A DNA stretch of 28,337 nucleotides from Stentor coeruleus. Lineage: Eukaryota > Ciliophora > Heterotrichea > Heterotrichida > Stentoridae. This document shows, piece after piece, positions 1 through 7,941 of the stretch (its first letter is position 1; every line of letters begins with the position of its first letter). The translations under genes and the position numbers were made by a program. Location: contig MPUH01000957.1 of assembly GCA_001970955.1 (NCBI GenBank), positions 1 to 28,337 on the forward strand, in the 5' to 3' direction. The notes below the pieces were generated by a model, which was not told the origin of the DNA, made no database searches, and worked only from the letters and a program-made list of their open reading frames with translations.

Positions 1-1139
1 ACTGTCAGATTTTTTTTTATAATTAAGTGTCTTGGATTTTCATGCTCGTTATTCGAAGTGGAATATTTAAAGTATACTGAATTTTTGGAATAATAATCTT
101 CATAAAAGGTATTTTTATTATTGCCAGTTCTAAAATAATTAGCATAATTATTGATTGTATCAAAATTAGGCTCACTAAGTTTTTTTATTTCATTGTATTT
201 TTCCTTACCCATTTCATAAAAATTTTTCGCAACCTCTTTTTCACCTATTCCATAGTATGAAATTATAAGAATTTTGCATAATTTGGCTGTAAAAGGATGA
301 TTTTTGTTAAAGTAGCTTTCCAAAATTAATTTGCATTTATCATAAAATTCAAGGGCTTTTTTTTTATCTCCAATCTGAGAGAAAAAAGATCCTAAATTAA
401 GATATATCATTTTTAGATCACAAGAACATGATTTATGCTCATTTTCCAATATAATTCTACACTTTTCACAATATTCATATGCTTTTTTATAATCTTTATT
501 GTTACAATATAATACGCCAAGATCATTATAAATTATAACCAAATCAATATCATGGGCTTTTAAACACTTTTCTCTTATTAATCTGCATTTTTCATATAGT
601 TCTAACGCTTTATTTGTATTTTTTGCACGTAAATGCATCAAACTAAGGGTGTGATAAATATTCCCTAGTTTAGGATGAAAAGGTTCGTACATTTTTTCAT
701 ATATGCTTTTAAGTTTTTCAAATACTTGCAAAGCATTTTTATTCTCGTTTATTTTCATATAATAAAGTCCCAAGTTGTAGTACACATCAACTAAATCATA
801 ATTAAAAGACATAGGCTGTGAATTTAAAATTTTGTCAACAATATCTACGGCCTTATCATAAAATTTAAGCGCTTTTTTCATTTTTTTATAATTCGAATAT
901 AAGCCTGCTAAACCATTATAAATCCTTATAAGTTTAGGATGATAAGGGTTTAAATTTCTTTCACAAAATTTTCTGCATTTCTTGTATATACTAAATGCTT
1001 TATTCTTCTCACCTATTTTCACATAAAGTAGCCCAATATTCATATAAGCATATATGCAATTTTCATCATTATTCTTATCATCTTTAAAAAAATTCTTGCA
1101 TTTTTTAAAAAACTCAATTGATCTTCCATATTCTTCCAT
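1..1139 (-). CDS. TPR-repeat protein, partial (C-terminus beyond left edge), paralogue of the TPR/kinase-like gene at 3447-7303
   Basis: The minus strand is open from the left edge to an ATG at 1139 (MEEYGRS...) and continues as TPR-like sequence without a Met to about 1203. It encodes about seven 40-42-residue TPR units of kinesin-light-chain type, with the recurring pattern YxxLGxxY...KALELYEKCRLI. The protein and DNA follow 4440-5600 almost unit for unit, so this is a duplicate of that gene; its kinase-like domain, if present, lies outside the window. The 5' half of the paralogue (5666-7303) has no counterpart here: homology fades near 1205-1215, so this copy is 5'-truncated. Near the edge a run of nine A replaces an 11-nt stretch of the paralogue, one base shorter, which would change frame just before the edge. 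It could be a functional short gene starting at 1139 or a decaying duplicate. TPRs mediate protein-protein contacts; no partner can be named. Confidence 0.7.
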   Translation of the reverse strand, partial: MEEYGRSIEFFKKCKNFFKDDKNNDENCIYAYMNIGLLYVKIGEKNKAFSIYKKCRKFCERNLNPYHPKLIRIYNGLAGLYSNYKKMKKALKFYDKAVDIVDKILNSQPMSFNYDLVDVYYNLGLYYMKINENKNALQVFEKLKSIYEKMYEPFHPKLGNIYHTLSLMHLRAKNTNKALELYEKCRLIREKCLKAHDIDLVIIYNDLGVLYCNNKDYKKAYEYCEKCRIILENEHKSCSCDLKMIYLNLGSFFSQIGDKKKALEFYDKCKLILESYFNKNHPFTAKLCKILIISYYGIGEKEVAKNFYEMGKEKYNEIKKLSEPNFDTINNYANYFRTGNNKNTFYEDYYSKNSVYFKYSTSNNEHENPRHLIIKKNLT

Positions 1140-1214
1140 ATAAAAATAAAACAACCCTAAATTGTTGTAAATACTTGCAAGACTTAAATCCTCACATAAT
1201 AATACATAAATTTC

Positions 1215-1229
1215 CTAAAAAAAGCATAC
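1215..1229 (-). other. possible 15-nt intron (weak)
   Basis: The minus strand reads GTATGCTTTTTTTAG, with the exact length and GT...TAG ends of the other introns here. Its 3' edge joins in phase to GAA ATT..., which continues the TPR frame of the left-edge gene. However, no in-frame ATG precedes it and a TGA lies 30 nt upstream, so a translated first exon is not supported. It may be a relic of the truncated duplicate or chance. Confidence 0.25.
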
Positions 1230-1460
1230 ATAAATTATATGCAAAAACCTTAATAATCATCTTTATTTATATACTTATCAAATAATTTATCCTTTAAAGA
1301 AAAATTTTTATCTAAAAAACCGTAAAATTTTTCTTTACTAAACCACTAAAAAATCCTAAAAACTGCAAATATTAATAATTTTTATATCTTATAAGACCTT
1401 AAAAAATATACATTTTTTAAACACTTTAGCTTTCATTTTGACTATATCACTACGAGTTTC

Positions 1461-1478
1461 ATGGCTATAATAAAATGA
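1461..1478 (+). promoter_or_regulatory. possible upstream mini-ORF overlapping the eL41 start codon
   Basis: ATG GCT ATA ATA AAA TGA encodes five residues, and its stop overlaps the eL41 start in an ATGA arrangement. It matters only if transcription begins upstream of 1461, which the sequence cannot show. Confidence 0.3.
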
Positions 1479-1552
1479 GAGAAAAGTGGAAGAAAAAGCG
1501 AATGAGAAGACTGAAGAAGAAACGAAAAAAGATGAGGCAAAGAGCTAAGTAA
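1475..1552 (+). CDS. RPL41: 60S ribosomal protein eL41
   Basis: A 25-codon ORF from ATG at 1475 to TAA at 1550-1552 encodes MREKWKKKRMRRL followed by KKKRKKMRQRAK. Against the near-universal eukaryotic eL41 (25 aa, also beginning MR-KW-KKRMRRL) I count about 20 identical positions and an identical length, so the identification is secure although gene finders usually miss it. eL41 is a single basic helix at the interface between ribosomal subunits. No intron is needed. It is divergent from the partial TPR gene on its left (about 335 bp between start codons) and convergent with BUB3 on its right. An A-rich stretch (ATAATAAA) precedes the start, as at other genes here. Confidence 0.96.
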   Translation: MREKWKKKRMRRLKKKRKKMRQRAK

Positions 1553-1983
1553 ACTTATTCAAAATTTCTAGCACAATTATTAGTCTCTGTGTTTATTGTA
1601 TTCTTGATTTTTATATTAGTTAGTTTCTTTATGTATTTATGTTTGAGTTTGATTGATAATCAAACTAGAAGTTAAAGCTATAAGCTTAAGAATAAAGATA
1701 AAGGTTTAAGTGGATGCAAAGAGATGCTTTATCACGTTTTTTACATAGTAGGAAAAGGAGGAGTAGTTGAGGAAAATTGGTTTATGATAATAGCTTTAAA
1801 GATAATATCTAAAAAGTGACGTATGGAGTGTAAGAAAAAACTTAGCTAAGCTCTTTTTTAATATTTGAGTATAGCTATAACATAAAATTCACTGAATTTA
1901 TTATCAACCCATATACAAATCCTAAAAAAACCTTTAAACCTCAAAAAAAAAACTTTCCCTCACACTATCAACTACAATAAAAC
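1553..1983. other. intergenic, between convergent eL41 and BUB3
   Basis: I see no convincing ORF or RNA gene in these 431 nt. The left part (3' side of eL41) is T-rich and holds a perfect 9-bp hairpin at 1646-1666. The last 80 nt (3' side of BUB3) are A- and C-rich on the plus strand with almost no G. Confidence 0.6.
1646..1666. repeat. 9-bp perfect inverted repeat (hairpin) downstream of eL41
   Basis: AGTTTGATT and AATCAAACT are exact complements separated by GAT, about 94 nt after the eL41 stop. It could be a 3'-end or transcript-stability structure, or chance. Confidence 0.5.
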
Positions 1984-2949
1984 TTAATTGAAATCTTTGA
2001 TAAAAAGTTTGATCGGTGGCTGGTTCGGTATATCTCCTTCTTCATACATATACGAGCAAGCAATAGCAAGTTGTTTTCCATTACTATTAAAAGCTAATGA
2101 AGCCACAGCACTAGGATACTGTCTAAGTTTCCAAATCCTCTTTTTATTCTCCCCATCCCAAACATTAACAAAACTATCACTTCCTCCAGTAGCAAAAGTC
2201 CCAGTGTCTGGATTATAAGCAATAGCATTTACAGGGTATACAATAACATTACCCATATCTTCCTTACGATGGCATTTAAAAGCATATGCTTTAGCTTGAA
2301 TTTCAGGTGCTGGGTTAAAAAACTCAATTCCAACACGTCCTTCAATAGACCCAATAGCATAACTAAGACCATTTGGGTTTACTTCAATACACCTAGTCTG
2401 ATATTTTAAAGGACTTTCTCTTTTATCAACAGCTTCATTCATATTCCTTAGATCATAAAGAAGTAAATCTTTTTTGTCTGTAGATACAACAACACAACCT
2501 TGTGAATCACTTAAAGCCATTGAATAAACTTTACCAGGCATTGTTGTTGTACTTGTCCAATGAACTTGAGCACGTGGATCCCAAGTTCTTAATGTACGAT
2601 CCCATGAACCAGAAATGATAATACCAAGGCGGGAACTAAATCTTAAGGCTCTGATTGCATCTTCATGAACACCTAAAGATTTGTATTCATTACGAGAAAA
2701 ACTATAGAGGCTTACATGACGCTCAAGACCACCAAATGTACAAAGATCTGAAGAGATAAATGCACTGTCTAGAAGAGATGCGTTTGAAGTATAGCGTGTA
2801 GATAATGATCCTGATGAAGTGTTGTAAAGAGAGATTGAGTTGTCCCAACTTGAAGCTAGGAGGAAGTCTTCTGATGGACTGAAGGAAACTCGGGTAAACC
2901 CATCGCTTGGTAGGTCGGTGATTTCTCTTTCGATTTTCGACACTTCCAT
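1984..2949 (-). CDS. BUB3: Mitotic checkpoint protein BUB3 (WD40 propeller)
   Basis: This 321-aa WD40 protein has the normal BUB3 length. Diagnostic segments are SSWDNSISLY (residues 33-42), GSWDRTLRTWDP (114-125), LYDLRNM (164-170), LKYQTRC (181-187), SIEGRVGIEF (201-210), YAFKCHR (222-228), FATGGSDSFVNVWD (252-265) and SYMYEEGD (299-306). KYQTRC, YPVNAIA and SYMYE fit BUB3 better than its nuclear-export paralogue RAE1. BUB3 binds GLEBS motifs of BUB1/BUBR1 and targets them to phosphorylated KNL1 at kinetochores in the spindle assembly checkpoint; in a ciliate this would presumably act in micronuclear mitosis. The ATG at 2949 gives the usual N-terminus; no intron is needed and the stop is TAA. 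It lies between the two TPR paralogues, convergent with eL41. Confidence 0.95.
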   Translation of the reverse strand: MEVSKIEREITDLPSDGFTRVSFSPSEDFLLASSWDNSISLYNTSSGSLSTRYTSNASLLDSAFISSDLCTFGGLERHVSLYSFSRNEYKSLGVHEDAIRALRFSSRLGIIISGSWDRTLRTWDPRAQVHWTSTTTMPGKVYSMALSDSQGCVVVSTDKKDLLLYDLRNMNEAVDKRESPLKYQTRCIEVNPNGLSYAIGSIEGRVGIEFFNPAPEIQAKAYAFKCHRKEDMGNVIVYPVNAIAYNPDTGTFATGGSDSFVNVWDGENKKRIWKLRQYPSAVASLAFNSNGKQLAIACSYMYEEGDIPNQPPIKLFIKDFN

Positions 2950-3446
2950 TATAGGAATAAAATGATTTTGGTTGAAGATTATGAGGTTGGGCAGAAGGAA
3001 GAAGTTTTTTTGTAATGAGTTTTAGAAAAATGAAGATGAGGTCGGGGTTTTTTGTGGGGTATTTTATGAGTTTTTTAGACTTTTGGAGTTTTTTAGCAAA
3101 TGAGTTGTTGTTGATTTATCTTAATGATTTGTAAGCGAATCTTAGAAAAATAGATTTTACTCTTGCAGTTATTTGTTGTATCAGATACCTCAATAAAAAT
3201 CTGGTTGCAGAATCCAAAAATCAAAACCTTCCAAATTAATTATGCTTAGAAATGTTGCAATACTTAAAAACTTATAATTTTATTTAATATATTTTTTATG
3301 ATAAGAAAAGCCTAATTCGTATAAATAATAAATCCTCAAATATTTTCTATATTCCTATACTCGATACCTGATCATAAATGATAGCATGATTATTAAATTA
3401 TTCGAACTATTTTTAACTCTAAAATAATTTCCTAATCTAATTTAAT
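2950..3446. other. intergenic, 5' flank of BUB3 and 3' flank of the TPR/kinase-like gene
   Basis: No ORF or RNA gene is recognised. The BUB3-proximal 120 nt are strongly G-over-C on the plus strand; the rest is plain AT-rich sequence. Confidence 0.6.
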
Positions 3447-5666
3447 CTAATCAAAGATTCCCATCATAAACTTTGCATCATTGTATATCTGATCTATTGT
3501 AGCTCGTTGTACCATATCGACCTCAAGCATTTTCCTAAGTGGTTCTTTTAAAAAATCATTTTTAATCCCTTCAATTTTCTTATCAATAGCATTTTGCAAC
3601 TCTTTTCTAAGCATATTATAGGAAATTTGTCTCAAACTATCTTGTACAATATAATCGTAGCTTTTAGTAATAATTTCTAATATGTGAACATCATAGTTTA
3701 TTCCAAACATGTTTAGACCTTCAATACTTATTGGTTTATTATCACTTGCTCTTAGAATACTTAAAAAAGTAAGCCCAAGAGAAAAAACATCAGACTTGAA
3801 TGGATCATACAAGAGATAGTTGGTTTTATTAGTAAGCCTTACGTATGTCATGAGCTCAGGAGAACAATATTCTTCTGTAACCCATCTTTTTGTTGAGTAT
3901 GCAGGAAATTCATTATTTTTATAAGTTTTTGTGCAAATAAAAGAGTTATCAAAGTCGCATATTTTAATATCCTCAGGGGAATTAACAAGAATATTTTCAG
4001 GTTTAATATCGTTATGAACAATATTGTTTTCCTTTAGTAAGTAAAATCCTTTTACTATATTATAAAATAATATTTTCATTTCTCTATTATTTATGTTGGT
4101 ATTTTGATTTGTATAACCTCTTAGGCTATTATTACATCTTTCTATTCCAATTTTAATGCATGAATCAAAATTTTGCTTAATAATCATGTAGTATAAAAAA
4201 TTTGGAAACAATTTTGACTTTTTAGAAAGCATTTTCAAAAGTTTTATCTCTTTAGATATACGAAATATTGTCTTTAACATGGTGCTCAGTTTTTTAAATT
4301 TCTTGTAATATACTTTATTTTCCTGAATACCACTTGATACATTATGATGATTGCTTGATTTGTTATAAATATTAGGGAGCATAATCTTGCACTGACTTAA
4401 AGGAATAATAGCTTTTGGTCTAGGATTTGAACTATATAAGTTACTGTCAGTTTTATTTTTTATAATTACTGAGTATCTTCGAATTTCATGCTCTTTATAT
4501 ATAATGGGATAATTTAGGCACGTTGAATTTTTGAAATAGAAATCTTCATAAAAGGCACGGATCCATATATCACTTCCAGATATAATATAATTAGCATATC
4601 TATAGATTGTATTTGAATTGGGCTTACTAAGTTTTATTAGTTCATTGAGTTTTTCCTTAAACGTCTCATAAATTTTTTTCGAAACCTCTTCTTCACCTAT
4701 TAAATAGTAAAAAAATATAAGAATTATGCATAATCTGTCTGCTAAAGGATGATTTTTGTTAAAGTAATTTTCCAAAATTAATTTGCATTTATCATAAAAT
4801 TCAAGGGCTTTCTTTTTATCTCCAATCTGAAAGAAAAAAAATCCTATATAAAAATATATCATCGTTAGATCACAATTGCACGATCTATGCTCACTTTCTA
4901 ATACATTTCTACACTTTTCATAATATTCATATGCTTTTTTATAATCATTATTGAGGCAATATAGTATACCAAGATCTTTATAAGTTTCAATCAAAATAAT
5001 ATCATGAGCTTTTAAACACTTTTCTCTTATTAATCTGCATTTTTCATATAGTTCTAACGCTTTATCAATTCTTTTTGCAAATACATGGACTAAACCAAGA
5101 GTGTGGTAAGCATAACCTAGTTTAGGATGAAAAGGTTCGTATATTTCTTCATATTTCCTTTTAAGTTCTTCAAATGTTTGCAAAGCTTTTTCATTCTCGT
5201 TTATTTTCAAATAAAAAAGTCCCAAACTATTGTACACATCAACCAAATCGTAATTAAAAAGCTTAGGCTGGTGTTTTAAAATATGTACTGCTTTATTATA
5301 AAAATTAAGCGCTTTTTTCATTTTTTTAACATCCGAATATAAATCTGCTAAACTACTATAAGCCACTATAAGTTTAGGATTATAAGGGTTTAAATTTTTT
5401 TCACAATATCTTTTGTATTTTTTGTATACATTAAATGCTTTTTCTTTCTGATCTATTTTTATATAAAATAGCCCAATATTAAAATACATATTTATGCAAT
5501 TTTCATCAATACTCTTATCATTTTTTAAAATTTTCTTGCACTTTTTATAAAACTCAGCTGATTTTTCATATCCTTCCATATAAAAATAAATCAACCCCAA
5601 ACTGTTGTAAATGCATGCAAGAAATGAACTCTTAGCATCGCAAACCTTTTCAGCAATTTCTTTAGA
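3447..5666 (-). CDS. TPR / protein-kinase-like protein, downstream (-1 frame) part of a split gene
   Basis: This frame encodes about seven TPR units (from 5666 to about 4600), then a linker and a kinase-like domain near the C-terminus. Visible kinase motifs: catalytic loop HNDIKPENIL (3D: H-x-D...N), metal-binding motif DFD near 3948-3956 where DFG is expected, EYCSPEL in place of the APE motif, SDVFSLG matching the F-helix, and a late RAT arginine. SKEIKLLKML resembles helix C with its Glu, but I see no glycine-rich loop and no clear VAIK lysine, so catalytic activity is doubtful. The frame is open from 5666 without an ATG; the first ATG is at 5579, giving 710 aa if used alone. TPR coding continues upstream of that ATG in this frame, so the part read from 5591-7303 is probably its true N-terminus (see the junction at 5666-5672). 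Stentor is reported to have a very large kinome, which fits. The substrate is unknown. Confidence 0.8.
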   Translation of the reverse strand, partial: SKEIAEKVCDAKSSFLACIYNSLGLIYFYMEGYEKSAEFYKKCKKILKNDKSIDENCINMYFNIGLFYIKIDQKEKAFNVYKKYKRYCEKNLNPYNPKLIVAYSSLADLYSDVKKMKKALNFYNKAVHILKHQPKLFNYDLVDVYNSLGLFYLKINENEKALQTFEELKRKYEEIYEPFHPKLGYAYHTLGLVHVFAKRIDKALELYEKCRLIREKCLKAHDIILIETYKDLGILYCLNNDYKKAYEYYEKCRNVLESEHRSCNCDLTMIYFYIGFFFFQIGDKKKALEFYDKCKLILENYFNKNHPLADRLCIILIFFYYLIGEEEVSKKIYETFKEKLNELIKLSKPNSNTIYRYANYIISGSDIWIRAFYEDFYFKNSTCLNYPIIYKEHEIRRYSVIIKNKTDSNLYSSNPRPKAIIPLSQCKIMLPNIYNKSSNHHNVSSGIQENKVYYKKFKKLSTMLKTIFRISKEIKLLKMLSKKSKLFPNFLYYMIIKQNFDSCIKIGIERCNNSLRGYTNQNTNINNREMKILFYNIVKGFYLLKENNIVHNDIKPENILVNSPEDIKICDFDNSFICTKTYKNNEFPAYSTKRWVTEEYCSPELMTYVRLTNKTNYLLYDPFKSDVFSLGLTFLSILRASDNKPISIEGLNMFGINYDVHILEIITKSYDYIVQDSLRQISYNMLRKELQNAIDKKIEGIKNDFLKEPLRKMLEVDMVQRATIDQIYNDAKFMMGIFD

Positions 5667-7303
5667 TTTAAATAATATTCTCTTGCTTTTTTTTTATCAT
5701 CTATAATAAGATACAACCCTCCAAGGTTATTATATAAAAATGCTAAATTATGATTATAAGGGGTAAGGATTTTTTCAAAAATATTTTTGCACTTTGTATA
5801 ATAGTCTAAAGATTTTTTGTAGTCACTTTGTTGATATGCTACTAAACCTAAATTATTATAAATTGCTCCTAGATACAATTTATTGGAGTTAGGCATTTTT
5901 TCTAAGATATTTTTGCTTTTCTCAAATAGTTCTAAAGCTTTTTTGTTATCTGCTAACTTTATATATAAATAACCTTGGCTATTTAAAGATATTGCAATGG
6001 TTATGGGGTCTGCTATTGATTGATTTTCAAAGAGCTTCCTGCTCTTTTCAAATACTTCAAAAGATTTTTTTTGTTGGTTATTCTTGCTATATAGGTGGCC
6101 AAGATTATTGTATATTATTGCTAAATTTGAACTATTAATATCCGGATCTTCTTCTAATATAGTTTTTAATTTTTCAAATGTCTCTATTACTTTTGCTGTA
6201 TTATAATTATTCTCATGAACCACGGCGTGATTAGCCTCTATAATTGCCAAATTGCTTTTGTTATAGTGTGGGATGTTTTCATATTCTTTGATACACATTT
6301 GAAAATAGTGAAATGCCTTAGCGGTATCACCTTTACAATAAAAAAGGTTTGCGAGATTATTATAGGCTGTGGACAATTCAGCAGGATCAGAATTTTGAGC
6401 TTCTTTATCCAGTTTTAAAGATTTTTCATAATACTCTTGTGCTTTTTCGAATTGATTTGCTTTATAGTAATTCATTCCCATGTTGTTATATAATGATGCT
6501 AACTTTTTTTTATCATAATTTGAGTTACTTTCAAACATGACTTTGGCTTTTTCAAAATATATTTTGGCTACCTCGTGTTTATTTACACCAAAAAATGCAA
6601 TAGCCAAATCGTAACAAATCATAGCTAATACTGTATTGTTAGAGTCAGTAATTTTTTCAAATCTTATTTGGCATTTTTCATATTCCTTTAGCGCTCTGTC
6701 ATAATCAAGCATTGATGCATACAGATTACCTATACTATAATATAATATTACTCTAAGGTAATCATTAGTGCTATCATTGTCTAATATATGTGATGAATTT
6801 TCATAAAATTCAATAGCTTTTCTATAATCTTTTTTATGTTTGTAATTTAAAGCTATATCATTATAAATTACTCCCAGTTGAAGACTGTTAAACATTCCTT
6901 GATTTATCAAAATTGATATGGCTTTTTCATAGAATTCAATTGATTTATTAAAGTCTCCAGATTTTTGAAAGCATCTCCCATTTATATAATGAGAAAGCCA
7001 ATTTTGCTTCACCGCTTTTTTGTATTTTTCCTTTATTTTTACATATTGGTTATGATGCATTTCTGAATCTGTTAAATACTTTGGCTGATCTTTTAGCTGA
7101 TCAAAGCTGATTATGAAAAAAACTATTGCAAGTCTTAGATGTAAACTAGAAGTTTTAGATTCCATATTGGAAGAATGCAATTGACTAAGAGCTTCTTTAT
7201 ACAGTTTATAAGCGTTGTTATAGTTTTTATTTCTTAATTCTATATCGCCTCGATGCTTTATTATTTTTGCTTCTACAGTTACTCTATCTATTCCACTTTC
7301 CAT
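5591..7303 (-). CDS. TPR-repeat protein, upstream (0 frame) part of the split TPR/kinase-like gene
   Basis: The ORF runs from ATG at 7303 (MESGIDRVTVEAK) to TGA at 5591 (570 aa). After a short N-terminus it is wall-to-wall TPRs, roughly eleven to twelve units of 40-42 residues, with signatures such as YNNLGLVAYQQSDYKKSLDYY and FEKSKNILEK. The pattern breaks only at the end: TPR consensus holds to KKKAREYY (near 5673), after which the 0 frame gives non-TPR sequence and stops. The consensus resumes at once in the -1 frame (SKEIAEKV, then IYNSLGLIYFY). The two parts therefore appear to be one gene of about 1,280 codons with a -1 shift, one-base deletion or sequence error at the junction. Long KLC-like TPR arrays form superhelical binding scaffolds; the ligand is unknown. 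Three 22-bp imperfect repeats lie upstream (7380-7445). Confidence 0.85.
   Translation of the reverse strand: MESGIDRVTVEAKIIKHRGDIELRNKNYNNAYKLYKEALSQLHSSNMESKTSSLHLRLAIVFFIISFDQLKDQPKYLTDSEMHHNQYVKIKEKYKKAVKQNWLSHYINGRCFQKSGDFNKSIEFYEKAISILINQGMFNSLQLGVIYNDIALNYKHKKDYRKAIEFYENSSHILDNDSTNDYLRVILYYSIGNLYASMLDYDRALKEYEKCQIRFEKITDSNNTVLAMICYDLAIAFFGVNKHEVAKIYFEKAKVMFESNSNYDKKKLASLYNNMGMNYYKANQFEKAQEYYEKSLKLDKEAQNSDPAELSTAYNNLANLFYCKGDTAKAFHYFQMCIKEYENIPHYNKSNLAIIEANHAVVHENNYNTAKVIETFEKLKTILEEDPDINSSNLAIIYNNLGHLYSKNNQQKKSFEVFEKSRKLFENQSIADPITIAISLNSQGYLYIKLADNKKALELFEKSKNILEKMPNSNKLYLGAIYNNLGLVAYQQSDYKKSLDYYTKCKNIFEKILTPYNHNLAFLYNNLGGLYLIIDDKKKAREYYLNLKKLLKRFAMLRVHFLHAFTTVWG
5666..5672 (-). other. 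frame junction with a canonical -1 slippery heptamer
   Basis: The minus strand reads T TTA AAT in 0-frame phase, matching the X XXY YYZ rule (U UUA AAU). A -1 slip here reads ...REYY-LN-SKEIAEK..., which keeps TPR register exactly. A missing T in TATTT(T)AAATC would give REYYFKSKE, equally in register and slightly closer to the repeat consensus, which favours K at that position. In the -1 frame a TAA sits just upstream in the A9 tract, so the shift must fall between about 5690 and 5591. Confidence 0.5.
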
Positions 7304-7941
7304 ATATTATAATTACTCTTTTATGTTTTAATAGCTTTTTAGTTTGATTTTCTATAATTAATTGAAATATTTAAGGTCCCCAAAATATAATTTTGAATAT
7401 ACGAAAATATAGTTTTGGATATACCGAAAATATAACTTTTATCATTTTGATTATATTTTTAATTTACTATGAGCATACCTAGAATCATTCAATCATTAAT
7501 TTTAAGGGTAAGCTAATAGAATTCATAGATGAATAAGTTTGCTTTAAGCAGTATATTATTAAACTATTTTAAAAGAATTATACTTTGGTACTACATATAC
7601 TCTTTTTTTAGAGGTATTTTATATCTTAAATAGGATTTTATTAGATAATTTATAGTTTAGAGTTAAATAATACAATAAAAGTAATCAACCTATATAGCAA
7701 TCACTAAAATCTTCTTCAAACTTTAGCTATTCCTACATAAATTTATTTAAGTTTACCAAAAAATATTGTAAAAATAAAGCTTTTATAACCAAAATATATA
7801 TAATATCCTATAACCTTACACAACATAAAAAATCTTCACAATTACTATCACCCATCAAAAATTATCTCTAACATAAAAAAAGCCCAATTAAAACTTCAAA
7901 AAAACTCACTTCCTACCATAATCATCATATTCTAAATTACT
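7304..7941. other. intergenic, 5' flank of the TPR/kinase-like gene
   Basis: No ORF or RNA gene is recognised in 638 nt. It contains a small tandem repeat (7380-7445). The 90 nt next to 7941 are C- and A-rich, like other 3' flanks of minus-strand genes here. Confidence 0.6.
7380..7445. repeat. three imperfect 22-bp tandem units
   Basis: Units begin at 7380, 7402 and 7424. Each carries AAAATATA followed after one base by TTTT or CTTTT. The first two units differ at few positions; the third decays at its end. They lie 77-142 nt upstream of the ATG at 7303 and could be binding sites or neutral AT-rich repeats. Confidence 0.55.

Noticed and set aside
1988..2218. Plus-strand ORFs inside minus-strand genes (e.g. 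1988-2218, 6215-6418, 10367-10615, 20597-20779, 25861-26082)
   Set aside because: They lie wholly inside convincing genes, show no recognisable protein features and mirror the codon pattern of the opposite strand.
5591..7303. An ordinary intron explaining the frame change in the TPR/kinase-like gene
   Set aside because: The required shift (-1) is not produced by removing 15 or 16 nt, and no GT...AG segment of suitable length preserves the TPR register.
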